Assembly (NCBI GenBank): GCA_003665825.1
Contig: QPFY01000008.1
Span: forward strand, 248,001 to 312,000
Reading direction: 5' to 3'
DNA from: Microbotryum silenes-acaulis
Taxonomy: Eukaryota; Basidiomycota; Microbotryomycetes; Microbotryales; Microbotryaceae
Length of the DNA stretch: 64,000 bases
Part shown: positions 11,588-21,242 of the stretch, one piece after another
Layout: each line of letters opens with the position of its first letter
Position numbering within the stretch: the stretch's first letter is position 1
Program-made: the position numbers and the translations under genes
The notes under the pieces: generated by a model
Seen by the model: only the letters and a program-made list of their open reading frames with translations
The model's database searches: none
What the model was told of the DNA's origin: nothing

Positions 11588-14251
11588 TTTTGTGATGGTC
11601 TCAAACAATGCAGGGAATTTGTCGGGGTCAGGTATTTCTGCGGTCACTATCTTGTCGTAGTCGTCGTTTGTTTTTGGTTTGTCTTCTGGATCCATGATCA
11701 AAAGGATATGGGCGTGAGGCAACCCGCGCTTTTGAAATTCGACAACATAGACATATGCGATGACCTGCGCAAAGAATTGAGACTCGTGAGCATTCTATCC
11801 ATTTTGTATTGACCGCGCCGATTGACATACTTTTCCAAAGACTCCCGGCGCACGATGAACGCCTAATACATCCGCAAGAAGAGCTTTCAATTTGCCGTGA
11901 AAGACCCATGTTACTATGTCGGGACGGTCGGATGCGGTTTGGCCAGGAAGCAACGCGTTGACGATTTCTGACCAGGCAGGGTTGCATGTCATCGTGATGA
12001 ATAGGTCGGGAGCACCAAAAACACGAACGATGGCCATAGCATCTTGGTAAAGTTGGACCATTTGGCGTGGCGATCCGGTGTGTGACGACGGTAGAATGAC
12101 TCTTTTGCCAATCTGCGCGGGATCGAGTCCTTCAGCCAGGCTTGCTTGAAGGGACGAGTACTCTTCGGCTCGGAGCTTTTGCTGATTCGTTCTCATCCAA
12201 TATAGCCGTTCTTGTTCAGTTAATGCCCAGGCGTCCGCGACAAATTTCTGGAACAACCGGCCCCCAAGGAAAAACGTCGGGTAACTGATATTCGGAGGAC
12301 GAATGTGGAAATAAAACGCGTTGAATTGGCTTTGCGTCACACGTTTGGATCCGCCCTTTCCGGTTTGTGGGTTGGCGTTGGTGTTATCCGTTGTGCGTTG
12401 CAAGATGCCGTTTTCGTCCCGCACGCGACGAGCTGCCTCTGTTGCGATAGTATTTTGGCTGAGGGGAATTCTGTCGTGGTACCAGTCTTCGCCATACGGT
12501 AACAATAGCGGGTATGTGAGCGCCATGAGTGCAGGGTGACCATCGTGAATGAGCTGAATTCCGCGGCTGTCATTGTTTGGCGGGTGACGTAACCGAACGA
12601 CGATCTCTCTTCTTGAAGATCGGTACTCGGTCTCGTCTCCGGGTAAAATGACGGCCACCTCGTCTTGCGTCGGCAAGTTGTAGGTTCTTGGGTCTCGATT
12701 GCGCGGTGCAAGTAAGCGCAGCTGGTACATGTGAGACGCATCACTGTCCATGAATTCTTTTGCTGTCAAGAACAGTTTTACGCGCGTGTTGTGGAGTTGC
12801 AGCATGCCGTCGAGTACGGGAACAATCTGCTGATACGCTGAGTCCAGACGTCGAACTTCTTCAGGCGGTCCGTTGAATCTTCGTCGGGCTTCAATGCGTT
12901 CCGTGGGAGCCAGGAATAGAATCTGGGCAAAGACGGGGTCGTCTGCTGGGCCTGGTGCTAGGGTGCCGATACGGTGAAATACCATTCCGCTCAGGTAGAA
13001 AGATGGTGGTCCGGAGCCGCTGATGATCCCATGGCCCTTGCTCGTGCCGAATGATGCCATAGCGAAGTTTTCATTGAACGCAAGAATACGGTCCCGGAAG
13101 ATCTTCTCAACTGTTTCACGGATAGTCAGCAAGGCCGTTAGTCCGCTGTACTCATTCTAGCAAGTTGAACGAATCGACGTGTACTAACCTGGGCCATCGC
13201 CAGTCAGAAGCGCAAGCAGCTCGGGCGGAGGCTTTTCGATCCCGGGCAATCGAACTTTGCCGTCTGCGCAACAGATTTTGAACGGTGTGGCACCGCCTGG
13301 GGTCGGCGCCTTTTCGAATTCCCAGTGTAGAGCCGAACAGATCGGACATTGCAACGTCATTGATCCAAGATCGTGCCGGGGAAAAGGCCCTTCTGGCAAC
13401 GGTAGCAGCGCAGTTGGGACGGTTTGGCTCGATCGCTCACTTGCGCGTTGATGTCGTTGACGCTGCTCCGCGAGTCGTCGATCGACGACAGTAGTGGCTG
13501 AAGTCGCAGTTGCGTCTGTACTTGAAGCCGCGTCGCGAGAGAGGTCTGGAACTGCTTCGAAGCGTGGACGAACGAATCTCAAGCCCGGAGGTGAAGGACT
13601 GCGGGCCCGTCGCACTTGCCGTGCGACATTGAGACTGCCTGCTGCCGGTGCAGATTGACTTGACGATCCATTTTGCGCGACGTCGTGTTGATCGATTTCG
13701 TGCTGCTGCTTCTCGCGAAGGCGTCGTTGCCGCTGAGCTTCCGATCTGCGATTGTTCGAGGTTGTTGTTGTTGGCGACTGTGCGATTAGAGCAGGAGTCG
13801 GGTTGTGCAGAGGCTGTGCGATTAGAGCGGGAGTCGGGTTGTGCGGAGTCGGGACGCGAGCAGCCTCGCGGGCGGCGCGCTCAGCTCGCTCACGTTGCCG
13901 ACGTCTCTGCTGCGCCTCTGCTCTCCGTGAAATTTCTTGTGCAGAAGACGGGACGTCGATCGCGTGCTGCTGCTTCTCGCGAAGGCGTCGTTGCCGCTGA
14001 GCTTCGGATCTGCGATTGTTCGAGGTTGTTGGCGGCGCTGACTGTGCCATTAGAGCGGAGGTCGGGTTGTGCGGAGGAGGAGCCGAAGCAGCCTCGCTGG
14101 CGGCGCGCTCAGTTTTTTTTTGTATCAGCCTCGCGGGCGCGCTCAGGTCGCTCACGTTGCCGACGTGTTTGCTGCCCCTGTGCTCTCCGACGTCTCCGTG
14201 AAGATGGTCGCACTGGAGTTTCCTGTACGTGAATGTTTGCAGATGACACAT
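11527..14251 (-). pseudogene. Helitron Rep protein, right copy (internal deletion, 3' truncated)
   Basis: Minus-strand mirror of the left copy. The first exon is about 14251-13189, the second 13110-11831, and the last starts at 11764, with the same intron positions. It keeps the zinc finger and HUH motif. It has lost about 364 bases relative to left-copy 11106-11469, which removes the two-tyrosine motif YLYKYVYK and shifts the frame. The deletion joins two AAA triplets, so it looks like a microhomology event. Unlike the left copy it retains the normal-looking continuation after DARY (VCAPEAIHRIF). Its N-terminal part is longer, with repeated PHNPT-ALIAQ and NNRRSEAQRQRRLREKQQH units. It is non-functional as a nuclease. 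Confidence 0.75.
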
Positions 14252-14544
14252 CTCGGCGGTGGCAGGAACTGGATGATTGAAGGAACTACGCTACGATGTG
14301 GTAGACACGCAAAACAGGTCGTCTCAGTCTGCTTCGGGAAGCAGAGGCTAGGGTCATATGCCAGGCTGCTTTGATGGGAAATGGAACGTCGGCGAACGTT
14401 GGAACGTCGGCGAACGTAGACGAAACGGTTTGTTGCTGGCCGACCCATGCTGAAACAGCGCTAGCTAGCTGGGACAGCTGGGACGCACTGGACCGAGAGC
14501 TGCCTATGACGTCACGCCACGTGGTTGTTCTTTGACGTTCTTTG

Positions 14545-14680
14545 TGTAGACGACAGTTGTTTTTAGTAGTTTGTAGAGATGTAGATAGTAGTTTGTAGAT
14601 AGATAGATATATTAGAATTAGAATATTAGATTAGATTAGATTAGATAGCAGAGTAGACTAGTATGTAGATAGTAGATAAT
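14545..14680. repeat. A/T-rich low-complexity run
   Basis: Repeats of GTAGATAGTAG, GTTTGTAGATAGATAG and TTAGATTAGAT-like units lie just inside the right outer end of the Helitron pair. No coding potential is seen. Confidence 0.6.
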
Positions 14681-14684
14681 CAAG

Positions 14685-14704
14685 TGTCCGCACATGTGCG
14701 GACA
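14685..14704. repeat. perfect 20-base palindrome at the right outer end
   Basis: TGTCCGCACATGTGCGGACA is its own reverse complement. The half-site TCCGCAC occurs five times (both orientations) within 8285-8385 at the other outer end. It is a candidate Helitron 5'-terminal element or protein-binding site. Confidence 0.6.
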
Positions 14705-15524
14705 TTTGTACAACCTCACCGCAGGGGCCGGTCGGACCGAAGCGACCCATCGCTCGCCTCACCCTTCACCCACCGCTTCACCTCCATAATCAACGTCATT
14801 GTCAACACTCACCAAAAAGTTCACGAGATCTCTCGGAGATCTCCCTCATACCAAAACAAGAACCACCACACACGCGCTGGCGCAGTTTTTCTGACCATAA
14901 CGAGTAATGCCCCTCAAGTCCCTCAGTTTTCCCCTGTCGACATCTTATCGTTCCCTTTGGTAGTGTCTTCGTAACGCCTTCTCCTTGACACAAGTTATTT
15001 ACCTGCGCATGTATTTAATTCCAAAAAACCCCGCCTTGGTTCAATTGTAGTGAGAGGGGCCCTCATTTTTTAACCCAGAAAGGTCAACGCATTGCCGCCT
15101 CACGCCTCCTGTGGTGACCTCAAGGCGGTGAGGTGGGTCATGACGCGACCAGGAGGTCGGGGACTTCTCGGGCTCGGGGTTCACACACCTCGCTTCAAAC
15201 TGTTTCAAGGACGCCTGTGATGTTGCATTTACAATTGGGGTAAACTGCAATGCTGAAACGATGTTATGGTCACTGTCATGCAAAACGGAGAGCTGCAACG
15301 AATAGATTCGGAAGAAACGACTTGAGCGGTGCGTGCGTGCGCCAAGGGACAGAGGATAGGTGCGACCCGTCGAGGAGCGTGGGCGCCGCCAGCGAGCCGG
15401 TGCAAAGGCAAACGGTGTACAGAGTAGAAACCGTGAATGGGCAAAGGGAGGAAATGTACAGGTCATGGAATAAGCAAGTGGGGAAACGAAAGAGGGTTGC
15501 AAGAGTCGAGCGGGAGTCGAACCG
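14705..15524. other. intergenic sequence
   Basis: Flank between the Helitron pair and the 3' end of the split zinc-finger gene. Open frames here are short and lack domains. It includes the presumed 3' untranslated region of the minus-strand zinc-finger gene. Confidence 0.4.
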
Positions 15525-16558
15525 TCAGCGAGACGAGCGGGAGCGGGAGCCCGCGACCCTGGGCAACGACGACATGGCCGCTTGTTCCTGCACACATCGA
15601 GTCAAGAGCAAACAGCAAAGCACCCGGGTCAGTAGACCGAGCATGGAGACGCGTCAAGTAACGGCCGGCGCCGAGCCTCCGCTGATTGCGTTCCGGGCGT
15701 CCGTGTGCCCGGGCCACCTCGCATCGCACCTGTTCAGCTCGGACCGAACCGGACCCAGCCCAGAACGATCTGCTTGACTGCGCCTCACCCTGAGCTTGGC
15801 CTTGTCTCCTCCGCTCGACATAGTAACCGAGGTCGTGTTGCCATCTTTTCCAGCCGACCTTACCACGCAGACCATCAAGACTTCGAGGGCCATGCGGAAT
15901 GGGTCGTCCACCATGGCTGAGTGGCGCAAGTTCTGCGTCGGGGACAATATCAATGTCAGCGATACAGGGCAACGATGGAGTGCACATGTGAGCGGGTTTG
16001 GGACGGGGCATTGGAGGGGTGGATAGCAAAGGAGAAAAGGAACGAGACGGGAGGAGAGGGAAGTGTCGATCCGGACTCACGGTCGAGATTGACACAAACT
16101 CATCGGTCGTCGGGAGGACCCCCGAAAGCCCAGCCGGAGGCGCATTTTTTTTTTTTTACATTTTGAGGACCCAAAATCCTGAAAATCGTCGAGGCGCATT
16201 GCAAAAAATTGCCATTTTGGGACGAAACACACGTTTCGCCCCCGAGGCGCATGTCCAGATTTTGACATTTTCCCGTGAGTCGGCCCAATTTTGGCCTACC
16301 CTGAGCAGCCTACGGCATGGCTTTGGGCCCGTTTGCCTTCGCTTCGAAACGCGCTTCGCGATGCTCGCGCTTGAACAAGTCACTAGCCATTTTCGGTAAT
16401 CACTTTAGTTCAGTGGCTGTTAGAGAATATTAGGGATTAGGTACCCCTATCAAGTATAAAATAAAAATAAAAATAACTTCCCACTGCTGATATTGACGGG
16501 GCCCCTGAGGTTCCGTTCCGCTTCACTTCGTTCTGACACTGGAGCATAGCACGACGAA

Positions 16559-16801
16559 ATGATTCCATGCTTGTTTCTCGACGAAGATCAGGACTACTAT
16601 TTGCACGACGATGACTTCGATCGATTATCGCCGCTCACCAACATGACGGTTGCCGAGCTCCTCGCCTTCGATGTCGCTCCCACCGACGCGTCTCTTCACA
16701 TCGAGTTGTCCAAAGACGAGCCCACCCAGTATTCGACCTTACCCTACCCGACTCTTCAGACCAGAGACGCGGGGGTTAGTCCGTGGTTGAACGATATGTA
16801 G
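16559..16801 (+). CDS. ORF fragment inside the TIR element
   Basis: An 80-codon frame with an acidic start (DEDQDYYLHDDDFDRL) reads until it meets the fold-back at 16779. Frame and sequence suggest that TRDAGVSP once continued into TVRYIYSKV, which is now found only on the minus strand of the left arm, so the ORF was probably broken by an inversion. No family is recognised. Confidence 0.35.
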   Translation: MIPCLFLDEDQDYYLHDDDFDRLSPLTNMTVAELLAFDVAPTDASLHIELSKDEPTQYSTLPYPTLQTRDAGVSPWLNDM

Positions 16802-17302
16802 TCGTTGACGGGCCTAATGACTCGATGACCTGTCGACCATCAATCATGCGGAACGGCATAGTGCCATCAATGAGGTGTGTGGAATAGCATGTTTTCTTGA
16901 TGAGGCGAAGCTCCTGTACGACGACATTTGAGAGTAGAACCAACGAGGCGAGCGTGTCTTGGTTGCAGTGGTTTGTTGTCACTTTGCTGTAGATGTATCG
17001 CACTGTAGGACTAACCCTTGTTTTGAGTGGCAGTTGAGCTGTGAAGTTCTCGTTTGACACAAGTCTTGTGTCCTATAGTGCGATACATCTACAGCAAAGT
17101 GACAACAAACCACTGCAACCAAGACACGCTCGCCTCGTTGGTTCTACTCTCAAATGTCGTCGTACAGGAGCTTCGCCTCATCAAGAAAACATGCTATTCC
17201 ACACACCTCATTGATGGCACTATGCCGTTCCGCATGATTGATGGTCGACAGGTCATCGAGTCATTAGGCCCGTCAACGACTACATATCGTTCAACCACGG
17301 AC
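16779..17302. repeat. 232-bp fold-back inside the TIR element
   Basis: Arms 16779-17010 and 17071-17302 are inverted copies with a single mismatch seen (17005) and a 60-base spacer. Both arms encode the same stretch, containing VRYIYSKVTTNHCNQDTLAS, on opposite strands. The left arm is bounded by GGTTAGTCC (16774-16782) and GGACTAACC (17008-17016). Confidence 0.85.
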
Positions 17303-17524
17303 CTTACCTCATGTTACCCGGACGAGCGCCTAATCAGCACGAGCGCACATGCCGAGCAAAGGTTTGCCGCCCTTCGGAGCGTGCCCGGCCTGCGAGATGC
17401 CGCCGGCAGAACCTCTACAAGCCGCACAAATGCCACCGCGGAAACAAGGAGCTCAACTTCAGCAAAAAGGAAGTCTGACAACGAAGCAGCGAGCCAGCCA
17501 GCAAAGCAAGGAAGGCTTGTTTGA
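17054..17524 (+). CDS. ORF inside the TIR element, right arm and beyond
   Basis: A 156-codon plus-strand frame begins in the fold-back spacer, runs through the right arm (VRYIYSKVTTNHC, DGTMPFRMIDGRQVIE) and ends in a Ser/Thr/Lys-rich tail. No known transposase motif was identified. It may be the C-terminal part of the same element-encoded protein whose N-terminus is the 16559 frame. Confidence 0.35.
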   Translation: MTQVLCPIVRYIYSKVTTNHCNQDTLASLVLLSNVVVQELRLIKKTCYSTHLIDGTMPFRMIDGRQVIESLGPSTTTYRSTTDLTSCYPDERLISTSAHAEQRFAALRSVPGLRDAAGRTSTSRTNATAETRSSTSAKRKSDNEAASQPAKQGRLV

Positions 17525-18460
17525 AGCCTGGAGCCACGCGCAACACCAGCCGAAGCGACGCCGCAAGCCACTTTCGATAGGCCGCCGCGCGCCCGCAAAC
17601 GCTCGGAACGCGTTTTCGAGGACTTTTGAACGATTTTTGGAGCATGTAGAACACATTTTGATAATATTTCCGAGGCGCATGTGAAATCTTGACATTTTGG
17701 GGCCAAAATAGGATAAAAAACTTTGACAAAAAGGCCAAAAAAGGGCGTTTTTCCGCATGCGCCTCTGGCTGGGCTTTCGGGGGTCCTTCGTCGGGAGGCC
17801 ACGGAGCGCCAGATCGGCTCGAACGTCTTCTGTTGCATCAGCTACCCTTACGGGCGATCCGAGATCACTGCGCGTCGGCGAGGTTCGCATCGAGGGAGGA
17901 ACAGCAGGGCCGACCGACCCCCTCGACGACACAGGCGTAACCGTGAGGTACGGCGACGACGCGAGAGAAGGTATTGGCGTAATCGTGCGGTACGGCGACG
18001 ACGGCAGCGTGCTCGGCGAGGCGGCTCGGTCGTCGCTGAATCTTGTAGCGAATTGTAAGTTCTGGTGGTGCGCGCCCGAGCTGAGGTGTCGCTGGAACTG
18101 CGATTTGCTCCAACGCCGCGCCAAGAGCCGCGGGCACACCCGACAGCGGTACTGTGGCAGCCTATTGCGACCTTCCTCAAGGACGACTTCGCCACCTGGA
18201 AAGGAACATGGATCAGGTTAGCTTTGGCCAGGGGTCGAGTCGTTGAGGGGGTGGTGGTGGTGGTGGTGCGGTCGAACCTCACCAAGCTTGACAAAGTCTG
18301 CAGGCTCGATAGTCTCTTTGCTCGGAGCCATGGCCGAATCAAAGGGTGTGACAACGGTTGGAGTGAGGTGGGAAGGTCAAGGAGGAAGAGCGACGATCAG
18401 AGCGCGATCAGAGCATTGAGCAGGCCCCCCACACAGCCACTCACAGCCTCTCACAGGCTC

Positions 18461-19081
18461 CAAGGGTTCTCATAGGATCAGATCACCGGAGGATCGGATC
18501 AGATCCGATCTTTTTTTTTCCCAATCCGCGTTGATCTATCCTTTCTTGATCCTATCCAGAAGGATCAATTTGATCTGAGACATTTAACTGCCTTATATGG
18601 CAACAGATGACTACATCTCACTAGTTGTCGCTATCGGTGTTGAGCGCATCATTCTCACTACTACCACCACTATTGTGCCCATCATAACTATCTTCCTCAT
18701 CCTTGTCGGAATCATTATCATCATCATCATCCGAAATGATCACCTCACTGATTCGCCTTTTTTTGAGCTCCGATTGCGCGCGTTGCCCTCGCCGGTGTAG
18801 GTGGGTTTCGCATGACATCTACAAAATGCGAACATAATTTTATAGTCAGTTTAGACTTGTGTAACAAAGGTCATGTCGGATAGTGGTACATACCCTGTAG
18901 CGCGCTCTTGTGAACGGCAGGTATCAGTTAAAGGTCTATCTACCAAGTAACGACGCTACATCGCCTCCCCCCCACCTTTTTTTCTTTTCTTTTCTTTTCT
19001 TTTTTCTCCGAGGCTTGATCTATCTTATCTTGATCCTGCCCAGCTAGGATCAGGATCGATCTGATCCTATGAGAATCCTTG
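18461..19081. mobile_element. GATC-rich TIR element, copy A
   Basis: The left end starts CAAGGGTTCTCATAGGATCA and the right end closes with its near-complement (GATCCTATGAGAATCCTTG), giving imperfect inverted ends rich in GATC. Inside are TTGATCTGAGACAT at the left and GAGGCTTGATCTATCTT at the right, both also in copy B at 37.0-37.4 kb. A minus-strand frame (18818-18621) encodes a basic then strongly acidic tail (ISDDDDDNDSDKDEED). A candidate duplication CTCACAG(G/C) is imperfect. A (CTTTT)n tract lies near 18980-19006. hAT-like ends are suggested by CAAGGGTTC but not proven. Confidence 0.6.
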
Positions 19082-19428
19082 CTCACAGCCCACCACACTG
19101 CTCACTACTGCTCACTGGCCGCGGCTCTCATGATCACGAACCCTTGAGAGAATGGTGCAATTTTCAAAGCCCCATGTTCGGCTTCGCCCCAACTTCAAGC
19201 GAGGATCAGCAGGCCGACGTATAACCGGACCAGTCTGCAGAATTCGGTGGAACATATCTCGGCCGAGTGATGATGCCGTGCGCTGTGTTTCGCGCGGACG
19301 TAATCTCATTGAGGATGCGGTCATGGCCAGGCGACTATTCATACTTTACAAAAGTACTACCCAATACGTTTTACAAAACCAAGCAAATGAAAGAAAAACG
19401 AACCCGTACGAGCTCACTTCCTCCCCCC

Positions 19429-21242
19429 CTACTTCTTCGTTCCCCCGACCGTCGGTGCGACCTGATAAACCACTTCAGTCCTAATCACATACTTGGCCTC
19501 CCCCTCGCCCATAACCGGTGATCCCTCATGCAACAAACTTCCCTTTGAATCGCCGTGGGGGAAGACCAGTGCTGCTCCCATTAACGGTTTGACAGGGTAG
19601 GCGTCCAAGCGACCTATTTGGTGGGGGGAAGGGAGGAAGAACGTCGTGCATCCGTTGGTAAAGTGGTCGTTAAGGTAAACCTGGGGGGAAGAGTTGAGGA
19701 AAAATCAGTGGCGTTTCAGTGAAGTGAGTCGGTGCGCCTGTCAAGGCTTACGAGGAATGTTAGCCGCGACATTTGCGGTTCATCGACGGGACTGGTATCG
19801 AATTGGAATGCACCGGATGACGACAATCCAGAAGGTGGTGCCGCGCCATCAAGATGAGGCCTGAAACCCCCCACAAGGTAACATTAGCCGTCTACTCACT
19901 TCACAATTTTCCGAATGACGTACCTATAGATCGATCCAGGAACATAACGATAGACCCTGAACCTCGCGTTGATGCCGACGAGTTTGCCGCCATCGATTTC
20001 GGGGGGTAAGAGGTGCAAGATACGCGAGTCGAGTCGACGGATGAACTCTTTATCCGCTAACCAATAAAGGTTCTGCGAACGTAATCCGAGCGTTTCATTA
20101 GCTGGGTTTGTTCACTATACTGCGATGAGATTGACGTACATGAGCCAGAACGCTCGTCTGAGGTCCCAGTGGACGATCAGGGGAGAAGCCGACGCTTTCG
20201 GCCCCGGCCAAGATGGTTTTGCATTCTTCGGGGCTCAGAATGTCGAGCAGGATGAACGCGCCAGGCACGTTGGGGACTTCAGCCCTTGAGGCAAGGGTCG
20301 CGGGCTCGAGGTCTAATGGAATCGAACCTGGTTGAGAGGTGTACTGGTAGGCTGGGTGATGATTCGGAGGTAGTCGTTCTGGACCGGGCGTGGTCTGTAG
20401 TAGCCTGAAGGCTTTGGCGAGTTGAAGCCGTTGGGAGGGGAGAGGAAGCCGATGCTGTTTGATCTCTCCGTAGAGGTCCAAACCACTTGGTGTGCGATAG
20501 ACCCATTCGTCATGCCTCTTGACCACACTTCCATCATCGACGATGTCGCCATTCGAGGCGATTACCCGCGGTGTGACGCCGTTGCAACACCTCAGAATCG
20601 CATCCAAAACCTTGAGCACGTCCTGATCGCCGAACGAACCATCGGCCCTCGAAGCGCAATCACATTCCCTGACCCAGCGTTGCAATGCGCCGAGTTTGGG
20701 CTGCTGTTCTCTGATCCTCATTTCGGACAAGAGCACGAGGGCGTCGGTGTACCTCGATTGGGAGAGCGCCGACGAGATTCGCGAGGTCAACGAGGTGCCT
20801 GGTGGGCAAGGAACGGACCGTCGGGTGAGTACTCTCGCCCCTCAACATCGTGACGACTCGATCACTTGATACACCCACCCGTTGCTTGATTGACCTCTCT
20901 CGACAGCCTCTGTACATCGAACAAGGCGGTCCTCAACCCCTTGAGCTGTGTGCGCGTCGTCTTGCTCGCCGTGTCCTTGAGCAACTCCGGGTGTTGCACC
21001 AACGCATTCAACGTCTTGACCGTCACCACCAAATGAGAAGGTGAGATCAAACCCTGTAAAAAATCCTTCGATAGTGATGCGGATGCTGTGGGACGCGCGG
21101 TCGAACTCGGTGGCGAATCGGCCAACGAGTCGAGGTCATCATCCGAATGGTCGTCGAGTAGTTCCGGGGCAGCAAGCTTCGTGGCTAGTGCGGTCGCTTC
21201 GGCCAACTTTCGACGTTTAATCGCTTTGCCTGTTTTGCCCAT
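19429..21242 (-). CDS. 2-oxoglutarate/Fe(II) oxygenase (prolyl-4-hydroxylase-like)
   Basis: Five exons (21242-20879, 20798-20136, 20101-19924, 19860-19752, 19680-19429) give 521 codons. The start MGKTGKAIKRRKLAEA is Lys/Arg-rich and could be a nuclear signal. The middle part is helical and has no recognised domain. The C-terminal third is a 2OG-Fe(II) dioxygenase fold: FILLDILSPEECK opens it, YRPHLDGA carries the H-x-D iron ligands (split by intron 3), SLLHEGSPV gives the distal histidine, and YVIRTEVVY the arginine that binds 2-oxoglutarate. All four key residues are present, so it is probably active. It likely hydroxylates a protein, by analogy with P4H-type enzymes, but the substrate cannot be read from sequence. 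It ends about 350 bases from the GATC-rich element. Confidence 0.8.

Larger units (their letters stand above)
8285..14704. mobile_element. tail-to-tail inverted pair of 3'-truncated Helitrons
   Basis: Two Helitron copies face each other. The left copy reads on the plus strand from about 8.3 kb to 11.5 kb; the right copy reads on the minus strand from about 14.7 kb to 11.5 kb. Both are cut off after the start of the Rep domain, and neither has the Pif1-like helicase half or a Helitron 3' end. Arms 8999-11105 and 11589-13695 match base for base by a constant offset (position sum 22694), and the 445-codon exon is identical in both. Outside the arms (8590-8998 versus 13696-14520) the copies are homologous but divergent. 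Shared outer sequence includes CATGTGCGGACACTTGA at 8346 and at 14677-14693 (reverse strand), suggesting each outer edge is a Helitron 5' end. Confidence 0.75.
16115..17787. mobile_element. 1,673-bp TIR DNA transposon with 8-bp target duplication
   Basis: The left end begins AGGACCCCCGAAAGCCCAGC (16115) and the right end is its complement ending at 17787. The terminal inverted repeat is 30 bases with one mismatch. TCGTCGGG directly flanks both ends (16107-16114 and 17788-17795). Subterminal copies of GAGGCGCAT occur several times at both ends, together with TTTTGACATTTT-like tracts, as expected for transposase-binding repeats. No DDE transposase is recognisable inside, so it is probably non-autonomous or rearranged. 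An 8-base duplication is usual for hAT and P-type elements, but the ends do not show a standard hAT start, so the superfamily is left open. Confidence 0.8.
15525..18331 (-). pseudogene. host C2H2-like zinc-finger gene split by a transposon
   Basis: Four minus-strand exons give a continuous 204-codon frame once the inserted element 16115-17787 and one target duplicate are ignored. They are 18331-18283, 18195-16081 (holding the insertion), 15932-15864 and 15587-15525. Introns begin GTGAGG, GTGAGT and GTAAGG and end in AG. Exon 2 opens with CRVCP and continues to FQRHLSSGAHH, a C-x2-C...H-x5-H finger. A Ser/Pro/Thr-rich linker and a short conserved-looking tail (MVDDPFRMALEVLMVCV) follow, and the protein ends RSRSSR. 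The insertion falls in the codons for LPTTDEF, with the reading frame intact on both sides. The precise gene family is not recognised. Spliced transcripts would now read into the element and stop, unless the element is spliced out. Confidence 0.65.

Noticed and set aside
15505..15600. GGTTCGACTCCC on the minus strand, like a tRNA T-arm
   Set aside because: The five bases on each side of the loop do not pair, no acceptor stem or anticodon arm fits, and the segment is better read as the last exon of the zinc-finger gene.
18452..19089. CTCACAGG / CTCACAGC as an 8-base target duplication of GATC-rich copy A
   Set aside because: Only 7 of 8 bases match, three bases separate it from the left end, and the flank itself has repeated CTCACAG, so it may be chance.
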